Shown in pieces: positions 25,129 through 33,999 of a DNA stretch of 64,000 nt. This DNA is from CAZRXG01 sp964603985. Lineage in GTDB: Bacteria > Chloroflexota > Anaerolineae > Aggregatilineales > UBA3940. Every line of letters begins with the position of its first letter. The first letter of the stretch is position 1. The position numbers and the translations under genes are program-made. Where the stretch lies: positions 62,001 through 126,000 of the forward strand of contig CAZRXG010000006.1 of the NCBI GenBank assembly GCA_964603985.1, in the 5' to 3' direction. The notes beneath the pieces were generated by a model. It searched no databases. It was not told where the DNA came from and saw only the letters and a list, made by a program, of their open reading frames with translations.

Positions 25129-26199
25129 TTAAGCTTTCTCTTGGCTGAGTACTTCGCCCAGAATACCGGTAGGCCGGAAGATCAAGACAAGCACCAGCAT
25201 GCTGAAAGCGATAACGTCTTTCAACTGGTAGGGGGCCGGGATGCCCAGCCCGCTGAAGAATAGAGTTGGCCCCACAGACTCAAACAACCCCAGGAATATC
25301 CCGCCCAGCATGGCGCCCGGGATGTTGCCGATGCCACCCAGCACGGCGGCGGTGAAGGCTTTGATGCCGGGGATGAAGCCTACCGTGTGGGTAACCTGCT
25401 TGAAGAGCAGCGCATACAGCACACCGGCGGCACCTGCCAGGGCGGCGCCAATTCCGAAAGTGGCGACGATGACTTTGTCTACGTCGATGCCCATGAGGGC
25501 CGATACGTCCTTGTCCTCGGCGACGGCGCGCATGGCCCTGCCGAGCTTGGTGTATTGAACGAACAGGTATAATCCCACCATCATCAGCACGGCGGCGATA
25601 ATCACGATGACCTGGGTTTTGAGGGCTTCGAACCCTCCAATGTTCCAGCTACCCTGTAGGATTTCCACGTCCGGGTAGACCTTCGTGCTTCCGCCAAACA
25701 ACCCGCGAAATGTGTATTGCAGGAAGAAAGACGCACCGATGGCAGTGATGAGCGGCACCAGGCGCGGGGCGCGTCGCAGTGGACGGTAGGCGATCCGTTC
25801 CAGCAGGATGGCGACGAGTGTGGATACGCCCATGGCAACCACGAAGATGACCAGGAGGGCCGGGAGAGGGCGCTCATTCAGAAATCCTGTCTCGTCGAAC
25901 GCTCTGGCGACGAAGTACGCGATGTACATGCCGCTCATGAACACCTCACCGTGGGTGAAGTTGATCATGAACAGGACACCGTACACCAGCGTGTACCCCA
26001 GGGCGATCAGGGCGTAGACGCTGCCCTGGGCCAGCCCGAAGACCAGGAAGGCAGCCCAGACATCCAACTGGTACACCCCTTGGACCAGGGTGGCGATGCT
26101 TCCCCAGACCACAACAGCCAGGATTGCCAGGCCAATTCCCCAGACGACCAGGTTTGTGAGGTTGATTTGACGGGTCAGATGTTCAAGACGTTGGCGCAT
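25129..26199 (-). CDS. livH: Branched-chain amino acid ABC permease LivH
   Basis: 356 residues with about eight to nine helices. GLAQGSVYALIALGYTLVYGVLFMINFTHGEVFM split into its known pieces (LGYTLVYG, NFTHGEVFM), YTKLGRAMRAVAEDKDVSALMGI (the EAA-like loop contacting the ATPase) and GFIPGIKAFTAAVLGGIGNIPGAMLGG are diagnostic. A first helix before residue 50 lies ahead of the conserved core. It follows livK after a 124-base gap with two hairpins, and livM starts 31 bases after its stop. Confidence 0.95.
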   Translation of the reverse strand: MRQRLEHLTRQINLTNLVVWGIGLAILAVVVWGSIATLVQGVYQLDVWAAFLVFGLAQGSVYALIALGYTLVYGVLFMINFTHGEVFMSGMYIAYFVARAFDETGFLNERPLPALLVIFVVAMGVSTLVAILLERIAYRPLRRAPRLVPLITAIGASFFLQYTFRGLFGGSTKVYPDVEILQGSWNIGGFEALKTQVIVIIAAVLMMVGLYLFVQYTKLGRAMRAVAEDKDVSALMGIDVDKVIVATFGIGAALAGAAGVLYALLFKQVTHTVGFIPGIKAFTAAVLGGIGNIPGAMLGGIFLGLFESVGPTLFFSGLGIPAPYQLKDVIAFSMLVLVLIFRPTGILGEVLSQEKA

Positions 26200-26224
26200 G
26201 TGTACCCCCTATCTGTCCGGCAGG

Positions 26225-26258
26225 GATGAGCTAGGGGGAAAATCCCCCTAGCTTCATC
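26225..26258 (-). promoter_or_regulatory. Strong hairpin between livK and livH
   Basis: AGCTAGGGGGA and TCCCCCTAGCT form an 11-base-pair perfect stem with an AAA loop, extended on the outside by GATGA/TCATC around one bulged base. No T-run follows. A second repeat, AATACCA (26262-26268) with TGGTATT (26277-26283), lies beside it. Such stems after binding-protein genes often stabilise the upstream mRNA so that the binding protein is made in excess. Confidence 0.6.
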
Positions 26259-26323
26259 GTAAATACCATGTGCTATTGGTATTCGTCTACCGGATGTGGC
26301 ATTGTGAGTCGGTTGAAGCCGCG

Positions 26324-27523
26324 CTACGGTGACCAGACGATCTCCGGCAGTGCATCGCCCTTGAACTGGGCCACGACGACGTTGGCGATACCGCAGTCGC
26401 CGGTTGCCTCACAGGAGATGGTACCGGTCAGGCCACTGTAGTCTGACGTAGCGTACAGCGCGTCGCTCAGCGCCTTGCGGCCAATGAACAGTGTGCCATC
26501 CGAGTCTACGGCTACCTTCTCGATAGCGTCGAGGATCATGTTCATGGCGTCGTAGGAGTGAGCGTGGAAGGGCGCAGGCGGCACTTCGCCGTACTCCTCA
26601 ACATACTTATCGAGGAAGGCTTCATACTCGGCGCCCGCCGCGCCACCGCCGCTGCAGTACACGCCTACAGCCGCGTCGCCGGCTGCTTCGGAGAAGGTGG
26701 TCGCCCATATGCCATCGGCGCCCATCATGAGGACATCATCCAGGCCGACATCGAAGCGCTGCTGGGCGATGAAGCCGCCCTCAGCGGGGAAGATGGGGTA
26801 GTAGATGATGTCGGGTTCCAGCGCTGCAATGGTCGTCAGCACCGGGCGCATGTCGGTGTCGCCGGTGTTGACAGCCTCTTGAGCGACAACTTCGCCGCCC
26901 AGGTTCTCAAACTCGTCTGCGAAGAGACCCTGGAGCTGCTCCGCGTAGGGGCTGCCGTCGTGGATGGTGGCTGCCTTGCGAGCGCCAAGCTCGTTGTAGG
27001 CGAAGCGAGCGGCGACAACGCTCTGGTAGTTGTCATTGAACGCGGTACGCAGGAAGGACACTTCGTGCGTGTCTTCAGCCGTCAGTGAGGGCGCAGTGCA
27101 GGAGGGGGAGACCATCGAGTAGTGGTTTTCGGCGTAGATGGTGGAAGCGGGTGTGCAGGAGGATGAGCACGTATGGCCGACCACCGCGACGATGGACGCG
27201 TCGGCGACGGTCTTGGTGGCCGCCGTCTGTCCGCCCTCGGCGCTGCACAGGGTGTCTTCGTGGACGATCTCGATAGAGTGACCCTTGATCTCGCCGCGAT
27301 CCGCGACCGCGATCTCGGTGGCGCGCAGTTCATCCAGGCCCAGCACGTCCACGCCAGCGCCCGACGTTACGACGTTGACGGCAACCTTGATGGGGTCACC
27401 GGGCGCAACTTCAACGACGCCCCACTCATCCTCGACCGTGACCTCCGGCTCAGCAGGGCCACAGGCTGCCAGCACGGTTGCCAGCACCAGGAGGAACAAT
27501 ACAGGGAGATAGCCCTTCTTCAT
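26324..27523 (-). CDS. livK: Branched-chain amino acid ABC transporter substrate-binding lipoprotein
   Basis: 399 residues. A lipoprotein signal peptide ends LATVLAACGPAEPEV, the cysteine at 21 being the lipid-anchored residue. The mature part is a periplasmic-binding-protein type I fold (Peripla_BP_6): PIKVAVNVVTSGAGVDVLG, VVGHTCSSSCTPASTIY, FLRTAFNDNYQSVVAARFA and the second lobe with DIIYYPIFPAEGG. It has an unusual number of cysteines (TLCSAEGG, HTCSSSCT, SPSCTAP, VYCSGGG, SCEATGDCG), suggesting several disulfides. It captures the ligand outside the membrane for LivHMGF. Ligand could be an amino acid, amide or urea; the family is broad. AGGAG precedes the ATG. Confidence 0.93.
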   Translation of the reverse strand: MKKGYLPVLFLLVLATVLAACGPAEPEVTVEDEWGVVEVAPGDPIKVAVNVVTSGAGVDVLGLDELRATEIAVADRGEIKGHSIEIVHEDTLCSAEGGQTAATKTVADASIVAVVGHTCSSSCTPASTIYAENHYSMVSPSCTAPSLTAEDTHEVSFLRTAFNDNYQSVVAARFAYNELGARKAATIHDGSPYAEQLQGLFADEFENLGGEVVAQEAVNTGDTDMRPVLTTIAALEPDIIYYPIFPAEGGFIAQQRFDVGLDDVLMMGADGIWATTFSEAAGDAAVGVYCSGGGAAGAEYEAFLDKYVEEYGEVPPAPFHAHSYDAMNMILDAIEKVAVDSDGTLFIGRKALSDALYATSDYSGLTGTISCEATGDCGIANVVVAQFKGDALPEIVWSP

Positions 27524-27910
27524 GTTTTTTCTCCTCTTCTCAACTTACTTGATCCCTCAGTCTTCTCCTATTATGGAAGTCGCTCCCCTGGAACGATCTG
27601 CCCTTTGTCCCAACTGTGTGGGCATATACCCCATCGCGGTCCCCTTTGCTATAGATGCTCTCCTGTCGATGAGCGCCCGTCCCGGCTCGGAGGACGCTCA
27701 AAAAGAATGTGCTCAACAAGAGTACGCTCAACAAGAGTACGTTCAACAAAATTAAGTGCTTATAGTAGCATGTCGCCCATTGTGGTGTCAAGGCGAGAGA
27801 GAAAGGGAGAGAAGCAGGAATTACACGGTTTGGGTGCGTTGACAAGGGGCTTTAAGCTCCAAGATAGACTTGAACTGCGTGAGTCCTGACAAAGATAAAA
27901 CAGCATCTCT
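27524..27910. other. Gene-free region upstream of livK
   Basis: 387 bases. It must hold the livK promoter on the minus strand (a CATAAT-like -10 lies at 27570-27575, with no clear -35). It contains a 15-base tandem repeat (27696-27755). Small open frames here have poor codon structure and no ribosome site, so I call no gene. Confidence 0.6.
27696..27755. repeat. Tandem 15-base repeat, about four units
   Basis: GCTCAACAAGAGTAC occurs exactly at 27711-27725 and 27726-27740, with degenerate copies at 27696-27710 and 27741-27755. It lies about 175-235 bases upstream of livK. It could be a slippage product or repeated binding sites for a regulator. Confidence 0.75.
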
Positions 27911-30703
27911 CTATCCTGGATAAACCCGATCCAGGTGATAAAGTGTCGCCCAGGTTTCCGGAGTGGACTCTCCGGGGAGGAGTACACTGACCTCAACGGT
28001 GTACGTGCCTGCGGGCAGCGTATCGTCGATCCAGAACGAGTGCACGTCTCGTATGATCTGCCCTGAAGTCCACGCGTTGGTCGGGTAGTGGCCATCGGCG
28101 GGCGGCGAATCGGCCCGCATGACCTCGGCCCCGTTGGCGTCGACGAGGCGCAGGGCGAACACATAGTCGGGCAAAGACTCGCTTTTGGCCTGCCAGTAGA
28201 GCGTGAGCTTCAACAGGCCCGCTTCGTCAGAGAAGCTCCCGCCCGGCTCGCGTTGTGCGCCCAGCAGCACCAGGCCGGGCGCAAGCTCCCGGTCGATGGC
28301 AACGTCGAGGGAAAGCTCTTCGCGGGCCGGTTGTTCACCGGCGGGCAGCACGGTGATCGACTCCGGCAGGGTGATCGAATCGCCCAGGATGTCGCCGTTT
28401 GCCGCCAGAATGAGCTGGCGGGCACCGGTCAGGTGGTTCCACAGGCCGACGCGCAGTGTGTAGTCGCCGGGCGGCGTGCCGGGCGGTATGGTGATCGTGT
28501 GTGGATCGCGCACGTAGCGATCCGGCGGCCAGCGGGTGGTGGGGTAGTCGCCGGGGTTGAGTTTGTCTGATTGGCCCCAGATGTGCTGTGGGATGGTGGT
28601 GAGATGGGCGAAAGCCTGGTAGTTGCCGGGCACGGGTTCGCGTGCCTTCCAGTAGAGCGTTAGAGGCAGCGACCGGCCCGGCTCCAGCGCGGTGATGGGC
28701 AGGTCGTAGCCGATCAGGTCGATGCCGCCCTCCAGGTAGACGTGCAGGTGATTGCCGGCGGGGACGGCGGTCAGGCCGGTGCTGTGCGGCTGAAACAGGC
28801 CCAGCCAGCCGCCCAGCGCCGCCACCAGCACAAAAAGGCCCAGGGCGGCGTAGAGTGGCCTGCCGTCGATGGAGGGGCCGGAGGGACCAACCTGCGCGGC
28901 GGCGGGCAGTATCAGGGCGAGCAGCAGCAGCGCGGCCAGGCCGCCCAGGCTGATGAGCGCGGCGGTGGTTCTGGCCGGGGTGGTCCCCAGCCAGACGCGG
29001 ACGGTGTGCTCGCCGGGGGGCAGGGGGACGGTGATAAAACCTTCCGGTTTGGCGACTTCGATGGCTGCGGGCTGGCCGTCAATGCTCGCCCGCCAGCCGT
29101 CGAACATGAACGTGTACAGGCGCAGCACGAAACTCTCCGGCGTGCTGACCGCGAACACGTCGGCGGTGGGCCGGTGGCGGATCACCTCGACGCTGGCCCC
29201 TTCGGGCAGGGTGTGGCGGTTGACTTTGTCCACCGGCCCGCCGCTCTGGTAGGACGCCAGCAGGTCGGGGTTGGGGCCGGGGACGCCCTCGACCCCGGCG
29301 GGCACGAAATCGCCGGTTGACGTTGTGCCCAGCGCCAGCCCGTTTAATTCGAACTCCAGCATCGCCAGTTGGTCGGTCGGCCCGAAGTGTCCCCAGCCGG
29401 GCGAGACGAAGATCGGCAGGGCCAGCACCAGGGGGAGAACCGCCAGCGCCGCGAATGTGAAAGGGCGTGCTCCTGTGGGGGCGAAATCGAGCAGGCCCGC
29501 TGCGTGGCCGCCCAGCACGGCCACGCACAGCGCAGCCGGGCCGAGCAGACGCCAGGGAAACTGGAGGAAGGCCATTGCCGGGAGGGCGTCCCAGACCGGC
29601 AGGCTGGGGGGTAGCATCAGAGCCACCAGCAGGAGCAGGCTCAGCAGCCAGAAGGCGGCATAGAGCGGCTGCTCGCTGGGTGGGATCGAGCCGGGGATGT
29701 GCCCGGCCTGTGTTTCGCCCGCCCGGTGCCTGATCGCGCCGGTGGCCAGCGCGACCAGCCCGGCCCCGGCCAGCAGCCACTGCGCCAGCCCCAGGTTGAA
29801 CCGGAAGGCCGGGTTGACCGCGCCGAGGTCGAGCGGGATGGACGGCCCGAACAGATCGGGCAGCGTGACGAAGTGGTTGCGGTAGTCGAAGTGGCCGGGG
29901 CCGATCAGGTTGCCAAGCTGGACGGCATCGCGCTCCAGCCAGACGGGCAGCCAGAAGAAAGCCGCCAGCGCCAGCCCGATGAGCAGCGGCAGCGCCTGTC
30001 TGCCTGCTTCGGAGGGGCGCGCACTTCGCCGGGCGAGCGGGGGGACGATCAGCGTGATCCAGAGCGTATAGGCGGCGAGCATCGCGAAGTAGACCAGCGC
30101 CAGCAGATTGTGAGTCAGGATCAGCGCCGCCACCGCCAGCGAGGACAGGATCAGGCTCCGGCGGCCCGGCGACCGGTGGAAGCACGTCACTGCCCAGAAC
30201 GCCAGCGGCCCGACCGCCAATGCGAAAAACTCGGCCAAGTCGCCGCGCAGGTGGGAGTCGATCAGGAAGACGTAGGGCATGAACAGGTAGCTGGCCGCGG
30301 CGACGACGCCCGCCTGCGGTGTGGACAGGCGGCGCGTCAGTCCGTAAACGCCAAGCCCCGCGCCGACGAACCCCAGCACAAAAACGGCCTTGACGCCGAA
30401 CACCGCGCCGCCGGGGATGGTCAGTGAGAGCAGGTTGGTGAGGTAGTAGGTCAGTGGGGCGTAGTAGTTGAAGATCGGGTAGCCGTAGCCGTAGTAGAAG
30501 TCGGGTGCCCAGCGGGGGTACAACGCCCCGGCCCGCAGACTGTAGCCCAGTTCAGCGGCGCGGAAGACGTGCAACTCGGCGTCGGTTTCGCGTGGGAGAG
30601 AGGGGCGCAGGATAAACGCCCAGGCGGCCAGCACGCTCAGCGATAAGACCAGCCACAGGGTGTGGTCGGTTTGACGGAAGAGGCGTTTTAACCGGGTGAG
30701 CAT
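27911..30703 (-). CDS. PTPS-related-domain integral membrane protein
   Basis: 930 residues from ATG 30703 (MLTRLKRLFRQ), chosen for GAGGG just upstream. The first 570 residues contain about 11-12 helices. The loop DAELHVFRAAELGYSLRAG and YYGYGYPIFNYYAPLTYYL after helix 1 are typical of the membrane family annotated as 6-pyruvoyl-tetrahydropterin-synthase-related (PF10131), which is distantly GT-C-like and not a pterin enzyme. The C-terminal 350 residues are strand-rich outer domains: one ends FITVPLPPGEHTVRVWLG, followed after a helix by two sandwich-like modules with repeated VPGNYQAFAHL / DYTLRVGLW themes. Probably an envelope glycan or lipid enzyme. Function unproven. Confidence 0.75.
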   Translation of the reverse strand: MLTRLKRLFRQTDHTLWLVLSLSVLAAWAFILRPSLPRETDAELHVFRAAELGYSLRAGALYPRWAPDFYYGYGYPIFNYYAPLTYYLTNLLSLTIPGGAVFGVKAVFVLGFVGAGLGVYGLTRRLSTPQAGVVAAASYLFMPYVFLIDSHLRGDLAEFFALAVGPLAFWAVTCFHRSPGRRSLILSSLAVAALILTHNLLALVYFAMLAAYTLWITLIVPPLARRSARPSEAGRQALPLLIGLALAAFFWLPVWLERDAVQLGNLIGPGHFDYRNHFVTLPDLFGPSIPLDLGAVNPAFRFNLGLAQWLLAGAGLVALATGAIRHRAGETQAGHIPGSIPPSEQPLYAAFWLLSLLLLVALMLPPSLPVWDALPAMAFLQFPWRLLGPAALCVAVLGGHAAGLLDFAPTGARPFTFAALAVLPLVLALPIFVSPGWGHFGPTDQLAMLEFELNGLALGTTSTGDFVPAGVEGVPGPNPDLLASYQSGGPVDKVNRHTLPEGASVEVIRHRPTADVFAVSTPESFVLRLYTFMFDGWRASIDGQPAAIEVAKPEGFITVPLPPGEHTVRVWLGTTPARTTAALISLGGLAALLLLALILPAAAQVGPSGPSIDGRPLYAALGLFVLVAALGGWLGLFQPHSTGLTAVPAGNHLHVYLEGGIDLIGYDLPITALEPGRSLPLTLYWKAREPVPGNYQAFAHLTTIPQHIWGQSDKLNPGDYPTTRWPPDRYVRDPHTITIPPGTPPGDYTLRVGLWNHLTGARQLILAANGDILGDSITLPESITVLPAGEQPAREELSLDVAIDRELAPGLVLLGAQREPGGSFSDEAGLLKLTLYWQAKSESLPDYVFALRLVDANGAEVMRADSPPADGHYPTNAWTSGQIIRDVHSFWIDDTLPAGTYTVEVSVLLPGESTPETWATLYHLDRVYPG

Positions 30704-30771
30704 AGGCCCTCGTTTGTCCGCCATGACGAGGGTGGATTGTAGCCGGGGGCGGCGGGCGTTGCAAGGACGCT

Positions 30772-30799
30772 TTGCCTGCGGCTTCACATGGGGTATTAT
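30772..30799 (+). promoter_or_regulatory. Candidate promoter of the lipoprotein gene
   Basis: TTGCCT (30772-30777), 16 bases, TATTAT (30794-30799), about 16 bases before the ATG at 30815. It lies in the 111-base divergent gap. Confidence 0.45.
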
Positions 30800-30814
30800 C
30801 TCGTGTGGTAAAAG

Positions 30815-31573
30815 ATGATGGGCAGAAGACGATGGGACAGGTTTCCCGGCAGCCTGGTGATCTGGGTGGGCTTGGTGGTGCTGGCAGGCTGCGGGCAAGG
30901 TGAGCAGACGGCCACGCCTGAGGTTGGCGATACCCTCCTGCCGGGCGGTACGTCGGACCCGGCCATCGCCCGGACGCTTCAGGCTGATGCGGCGGTGACG
31001 GCAGCGTGGGTGGCGACTCAGCCTGCCTTTGCGACGCCGACGGACGAACCCTTCCCCACGCTTGAGCCGGTTGAGGTGGAGGGCGTGCCCCCGGCGGAGC
31101 GCGTCGGGCCGTGCGTCGCGCCTGAGGACTACGAGGTGCACACCCGTGAGGGGTTTTGTCTGGCAGCGCCCAGCACCTGGACGGTGCTCAACGTCGACGG
31201 GGGGATGGCGGCTGCGTTGAACACCACGCCCGGCCAGGCGATCTCGCTGCAACCGGACTGGGCGGACTCGGTCAAAATCTGCAACGTGATGATCTACATC
31301 GCCGCCGAGCATTCCGCCATCGAGCACCTGAATATGCGGTTCCGCACGTTTGCGTCGCGGGCCGATCTGGCGGCGCTGTCGGGCGTGCAGATGCGCGCCC
31401 TGGGCGGCATGGCTCTGCCGGGCTTCACGTGGGAGTCGACCGGCGGGGGAACGGGTGGTATTTATGCCGCGATGCTCACCCCCAGCCACCTGCTGCACAT
31501 CAGCCGGAGCGGATCGCAGTGCCCGTTGGAGGATCTGCTTCCGGTGTTGGAAACTTTGCGGTTTAGTGATTAA
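30815..31573 (+). CDS. Lipoprotein of unknown function
   Basis: 252 residues. The signal peptide ends GLVVLAGCGQGEQ, so Cys is lipid-modified and the protein is anchored outside the membrane. A Thr/Pro/Glu-rich stretch (about 35-90) leads to a compact domain of about 160 residues containing REGFCLAAPSTWTVLN, DSVKICNVMIYIA and GGMALPGFTWESTGGG; three to four cysteines (PCVAPED, GFCLA, KICNV, SQCPLED) could form two disulfides. I do not recognise the family. The two ATG codons at 30815 and 30818 make the exact start ambiguous by one residue. It leads a run of four exported proteins (30815-36384). Confidence 0.75.
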   Translation: MMGRRRWDRFPGSLVIWVGLVVLAGCGQGEQTATPEVGDTLLPGGTSDPAIARTLQADAAVTAAWVATQPAFATPTDEPFPTLEPVEVEGVPPAERVGPCVAPEDYEVHTREGFCLAAPSTWTVLNVDGGMAAALNTTPGQAISLQPDWADSVKICNVMIYIAAEHSAIEHLNMRFRTFASRADLAALSGVQMRALGGMALPGFTWESTGGGTGGIYAAMLTPSHLLHISRSGSQCPLEDLLPVLETLRFSD

Positions 31574-31628
31574 ACTAGGATGGTGAAGCTGTCCTGAGAG
31601 AGTATGCCAATCGGAAGGGGGAGAGCCT

Positions 31629-32312
31629 ATGTATGACGATGAATACCTGAGTGGTGACGAAGAGGCAGAAGCCGCCCGGGATCGCATTGACCGAATCCGG
31701 CGCGGAGGTGCCGCACCTTCTACCGGCGCGCAGCCGGTGTCTGATGACGCGCTTGGTGACGTAGAGAGCGATGCGCTTTCGCGGGCGCGCTCACGGGCCC
31801 GTGTGGCCCGCGAGGTGCTGGGCACCGAAGAGCCGGAGCCGGTGGGGCGCGGTCGCACCCCGGCCACCCGGGGGCGTCAGGGGCTGCTCATGATCCTGGG
31901 GATCGTGGCGATTGGCGTCCTGGTGGTGGTTGTGATCGTCCTGGCCTCACAGTTTCTCAAGGGCGAGGGGGGCGGCTTCACGCTGCCGTTCATGGCGACC
32001 GACACGCCAACGCCGACGGCCACGTCCACGCCAACCGAGACCCCGCTGCCGACCGAGACCGCGACGCCCACCAAAGAGGCTCCCGACCTGGCGCTGCCGC
32101 CGCTGACGTGCATCTTCCAGAGTGGCACCGGGTGCTACGATTACTGCCAGGATGAAGGCAACGCCGGCGAGTGCGACTCGGCGAAGGACTTCGTCCGTGC
32201 TCAGGGTGCCGACCCTGACGCGTGGTTTGAGTGCCTCTCGCCGGGGCCGGGACCGAACGAGGGCAACCCTCAGCAGTGTCTTGAGGATGCGTGGCGGGCG
32301 GCCAACCCGTAG
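31629..32312 (+). CDS. Membrane-anchored protein with Thr-Pro linker and Cys-rich tail
   Basis: 227 residues with GGAAGGGGGAGAG before the ATG. A charged cytoplasmic N-terminus of about 85 residues is followed by one helix (LLMILGIVAIGVLVVVVIVLA, about 86-107), then a DTPTPTATSTPTETPLPTE linker and a C-terminal domain of about 75 residues with six cysteines (LTCIFQSGTGCYDYCQDEG, GECDSAKD, WFECLSPG, PQQCLEDAW) that probably form three disulfides. Orientation is inferred from the helix and linker. No known family recognised. The linker style matches the CAP protein that follows. Confidence 0.75.
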   Translation: MYDDEYLSGDEEAEAARDRIDRIRRGGAAPSTGAQPVSDDALGDVESDALSRARSRARVAREVLGTEEPEPVGRGRTPATRGRQGLLMILGIVAIGVLVVVVIVLASQFLKGEGGGFTLPFMATDTPTPTATSTPTETPLPTETATPTKEAPDLALPPLTCIFQSGTGCYDYCQDEGNAGECDSAKDFVRAQGADPDAWFECLSPGPGPNEGNPQQCLEDAWRAANP

Positions 32313-32330
32313 CTCTCTGTAGCCTCCTGG

Positions 32331-32359
32331 TTGACCGGCTGTGGAGATACTGGTATACT
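32331..32359 (+). promoter_or_regulatory. Promoter of the CAP-domain gene
   Basis: TTGACC (32331-32336), 17 bases, TATACT (32354-32359), with TG one base before the -10 (extended -10). It predicts a leader of about 180 bases. Confidence 0.7.
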
Positions 32360-32363
32360 AACT

Positions 32364-32403
32364 GGCGCTGTAACTCTCTTAGGAGGGCCGAGGTTGCAGC
32401 GCC
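32364..32403 (+). promoter_or_regulatory. Hairpin at the 5' end of the CAP-gene leader
   Basis: GGCGCTGTAAC (32364-32374) pairs with GTTGCAGCGCC (32393-32403) with one mismatch, starting at or next to the predicted transcription start. The 18-base loop contains TTAGGAGGG, a ribosome-site-like word. The other 140 bases of leader show no strong stem. Confidence 0.45.
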
Positions 32404-32546
32404 CTTAAAGATTCAGAACACCAAGATAGTAATCGCCAAAGCCCCAATTCTGGATGCAGAGATGGCCCCCCAGGGCGCCTTCAGTAAGTGAAACTTATAG
32501 TGCGACTGCCGTCGGTGATGACGAACAGGCTCCGGGAGGTCGATCC

Positions 32547-33830
32547 ATGACGCGGCGTGAGCGTGTTATGCTCGGCGTTATCGTTGTTCTGGGCGCGATC
32601 GTCCTGTTCGGTGGAGGTCTGTTGCTGGGGGCGTTTCTCCAGCGGCCAACAGGGGGAGAGACGCGGTCAGGTGAGACGGTCAACACCGTAGTCGAGGAGC
32701 TTGCGCCCGGCGATCACGGCGACGTGGCTCCGCTTCCCTCCGGTGCCGGTTCTGCCGCTCAGATTGGGCCTGGTGTGTCGTCTCCCGATGCTGCGGAGGT
32801 CGCAGATGATGGGACCTCCGGCGAGGGCGGCGGCGATGCGGAATCGCCACGTGCACCGTCCTCGGAGGATCGCGGTGGTGGGGTCGTTGTCACATACGCA
32901 TCGGGAGCCGCCGGGACCTCCGGGAGAGCTTCGACTCCGACCAGGACACAGGCCCCACCTAAGCCGACGGCAACCCCCAAGCCCAACCAGGACGATGACG
33001 ACACCCCGACCCCTACCCCGACCCTGACTCCCACCAACACTCCGACCGACACTCCCACCCCGACCGAGACCCTCGATCCGGCCGTACCACCGACAGAGAC
33101 GCCTGAGTCAACCGAACCGCCTGAGGACCCCATCGAGCGCATCAATTACTATCGCTCCCGGGCCGGTGTGCCGCCCGTCGTCGATGACCCCGACATGAAC
33201 TACGGCGCGCTCAAGCATGCGGAGTACATGGCTGCCAATCGTGGGGTGTATGATTTTGAGGACCCGTCCAACGATTACTACACGCCTGAAGGCAGCCAGG
33301 CGGCCCGGCTCAGCAATCTGTGGTATGGTGCCGGTGTTGGGTTCTGGACACCGGCTGAACCCATAGATAACTGGATGAAGTCGCCTGTCCACCGGCTGTG
33401 GCTCATATATCCCAAGGCGGAGCGGATCGGGTTTGCCTTTGTCGAGGATTCAGCGAATGGGGCTACCGCCGCCGTGGGGCAGGTTTTTGGAGGGTGGGAC
33501 AGCAGCCTGCCTTTTGACGAGCCGCTAAAGTACCCCGCCTCCGGGCAGATCGATGTGCCCGCGGAACGCTTCGGGGTGAGTCTCCAGTTCCCTGTGTACA
33601 CCGCCAACCCGGCGTTCACCTCGGTGACGTGGGTCAGCGAGGACGATGCGGCGGTTAGTTTCAACCAGATCGACCCCAGCAACACCGAATACATGCGCAA
33701 TTACGGCAACGCGCTGTTTTTGATGCCCGCCGATGCTCTCGCTGCCTGGACGACCTTCACGGTTCACGTAAAGGGCAGCTACGACGGGGAGCCGTTCGAT
33801 ATCGAGTGGAGTTTCACCACCGGCGGTTGA
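32547..33830 (+). CDS. Membrane-anchored CAP (SCP/PR-1) domain protein
   Basis: 427 residues from ATG 32547 (MTRRERVMLG), chosen for the GGGAGGT upstream. One N-terminal helix (about 8-33) anchors it; a 150-residue low-complexity region rich in Gly, Ser and Asp ends in PTPTPTLTPTNTPTDTPTPT. The CAP domain follows (about 195-320): IERINYYRSRAGVPPV, ALKHAEYMAAN, WMKSPVHRLWLI and RIGFAFVED. A C-terminal sandwich-like domain with FQFPVYTANPAFTSVTW-type strands completes it. CAP domains act outside the cell with varied or unknown activities. It probably faces the outside with the two neighbours sharing the same linker style. Confidence 0.85.
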   Translation: MTRRERVMLGVIVVLGAIVLFGGGLLLGAFLQRPTGGETRSGETVNTVVEELAPGDHGDVAPLPSGAGSAAQIGPGVSSPDAAEVADDGTSGEGGGDAESPRAPSSEDRGGGVVVTYASGAAGTSGRASTPTRTQAPPKPTATPKPNQDDDDTPTPTPTLTPTNTPTDTPTPTETLDPAVPPTETPESTEPPEDPIERINYYRSRAGVPPVVDDPDMNYGALKHAEYMAANRGVYDFEDPSNDYYTPEGSQAARLSNLWYGAGVGFWTPAEPIDNWMKSPVHRLWLIYPKAERIGFAFVEDSANGATAAVGQVFGGWDSSLPFDEPLKYPASGQIDVPAERFGVSLQFPVYTANPAFTSVTWVSEDDAAVSFNQIDPSNTEYMRNYGNALFLMPADALAAWTTFTVHVKGSYDGEPFDIEWSFTTGG

Positions 33831-33999
33831 TAATCACCTGGTACCGGGGGAGAGCCGGTACTCCTCGTGTGATGTTGTGAGAGGGGGTGATGCTTTCGGT
33901 TACGCGTAACTGTGTCACCAACGTGTACCCATTAGATTGGCTAGAAACAAGCATTGCTTTATTCCTCAGTACCCCGTCATTAGGAAAGGATAGCGTGTT
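33831..33999 (+). promoter_or_regulatory. Spacer with hairpin and palindrome before the subtilase
   Basis: GTACCGG (33841-33847) pairs with CCGGTAC (33855-33861) just after the CAP stop and may act as a weak terminator; it lacks a T-run. GTTACGCGTAAC at 33899-33910 is a perfect 12-base palindrome that could be a regulator site for the subtilase. No consensus promoter is evident. Confidence 0.4.

Noticed and set aside
27696..27755. Possible CRISPR array
   Set aside because: Repeats are only 15 bases and directly abut one another without spacers; no cas gene is nearby.
27540..27845. A 101-codon frame upstream of livK
   Set aside because: Poor codon structure, no ribosome site, and it spans the tandem repeat and the likely livK promoter.
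27839..27867. A TTGACA box on the plus strand
   Set aside because: The matching -10 position reads AGATAG and no plus-strand gene follows, so it is probably chance.
30704..31867. Upstream extension of the PTPS-related protein
   Set aside because: It runs antisense through the lipoprotein gene and lacks membrane or domain character; GAGGG before ATG 30703 marks the start.
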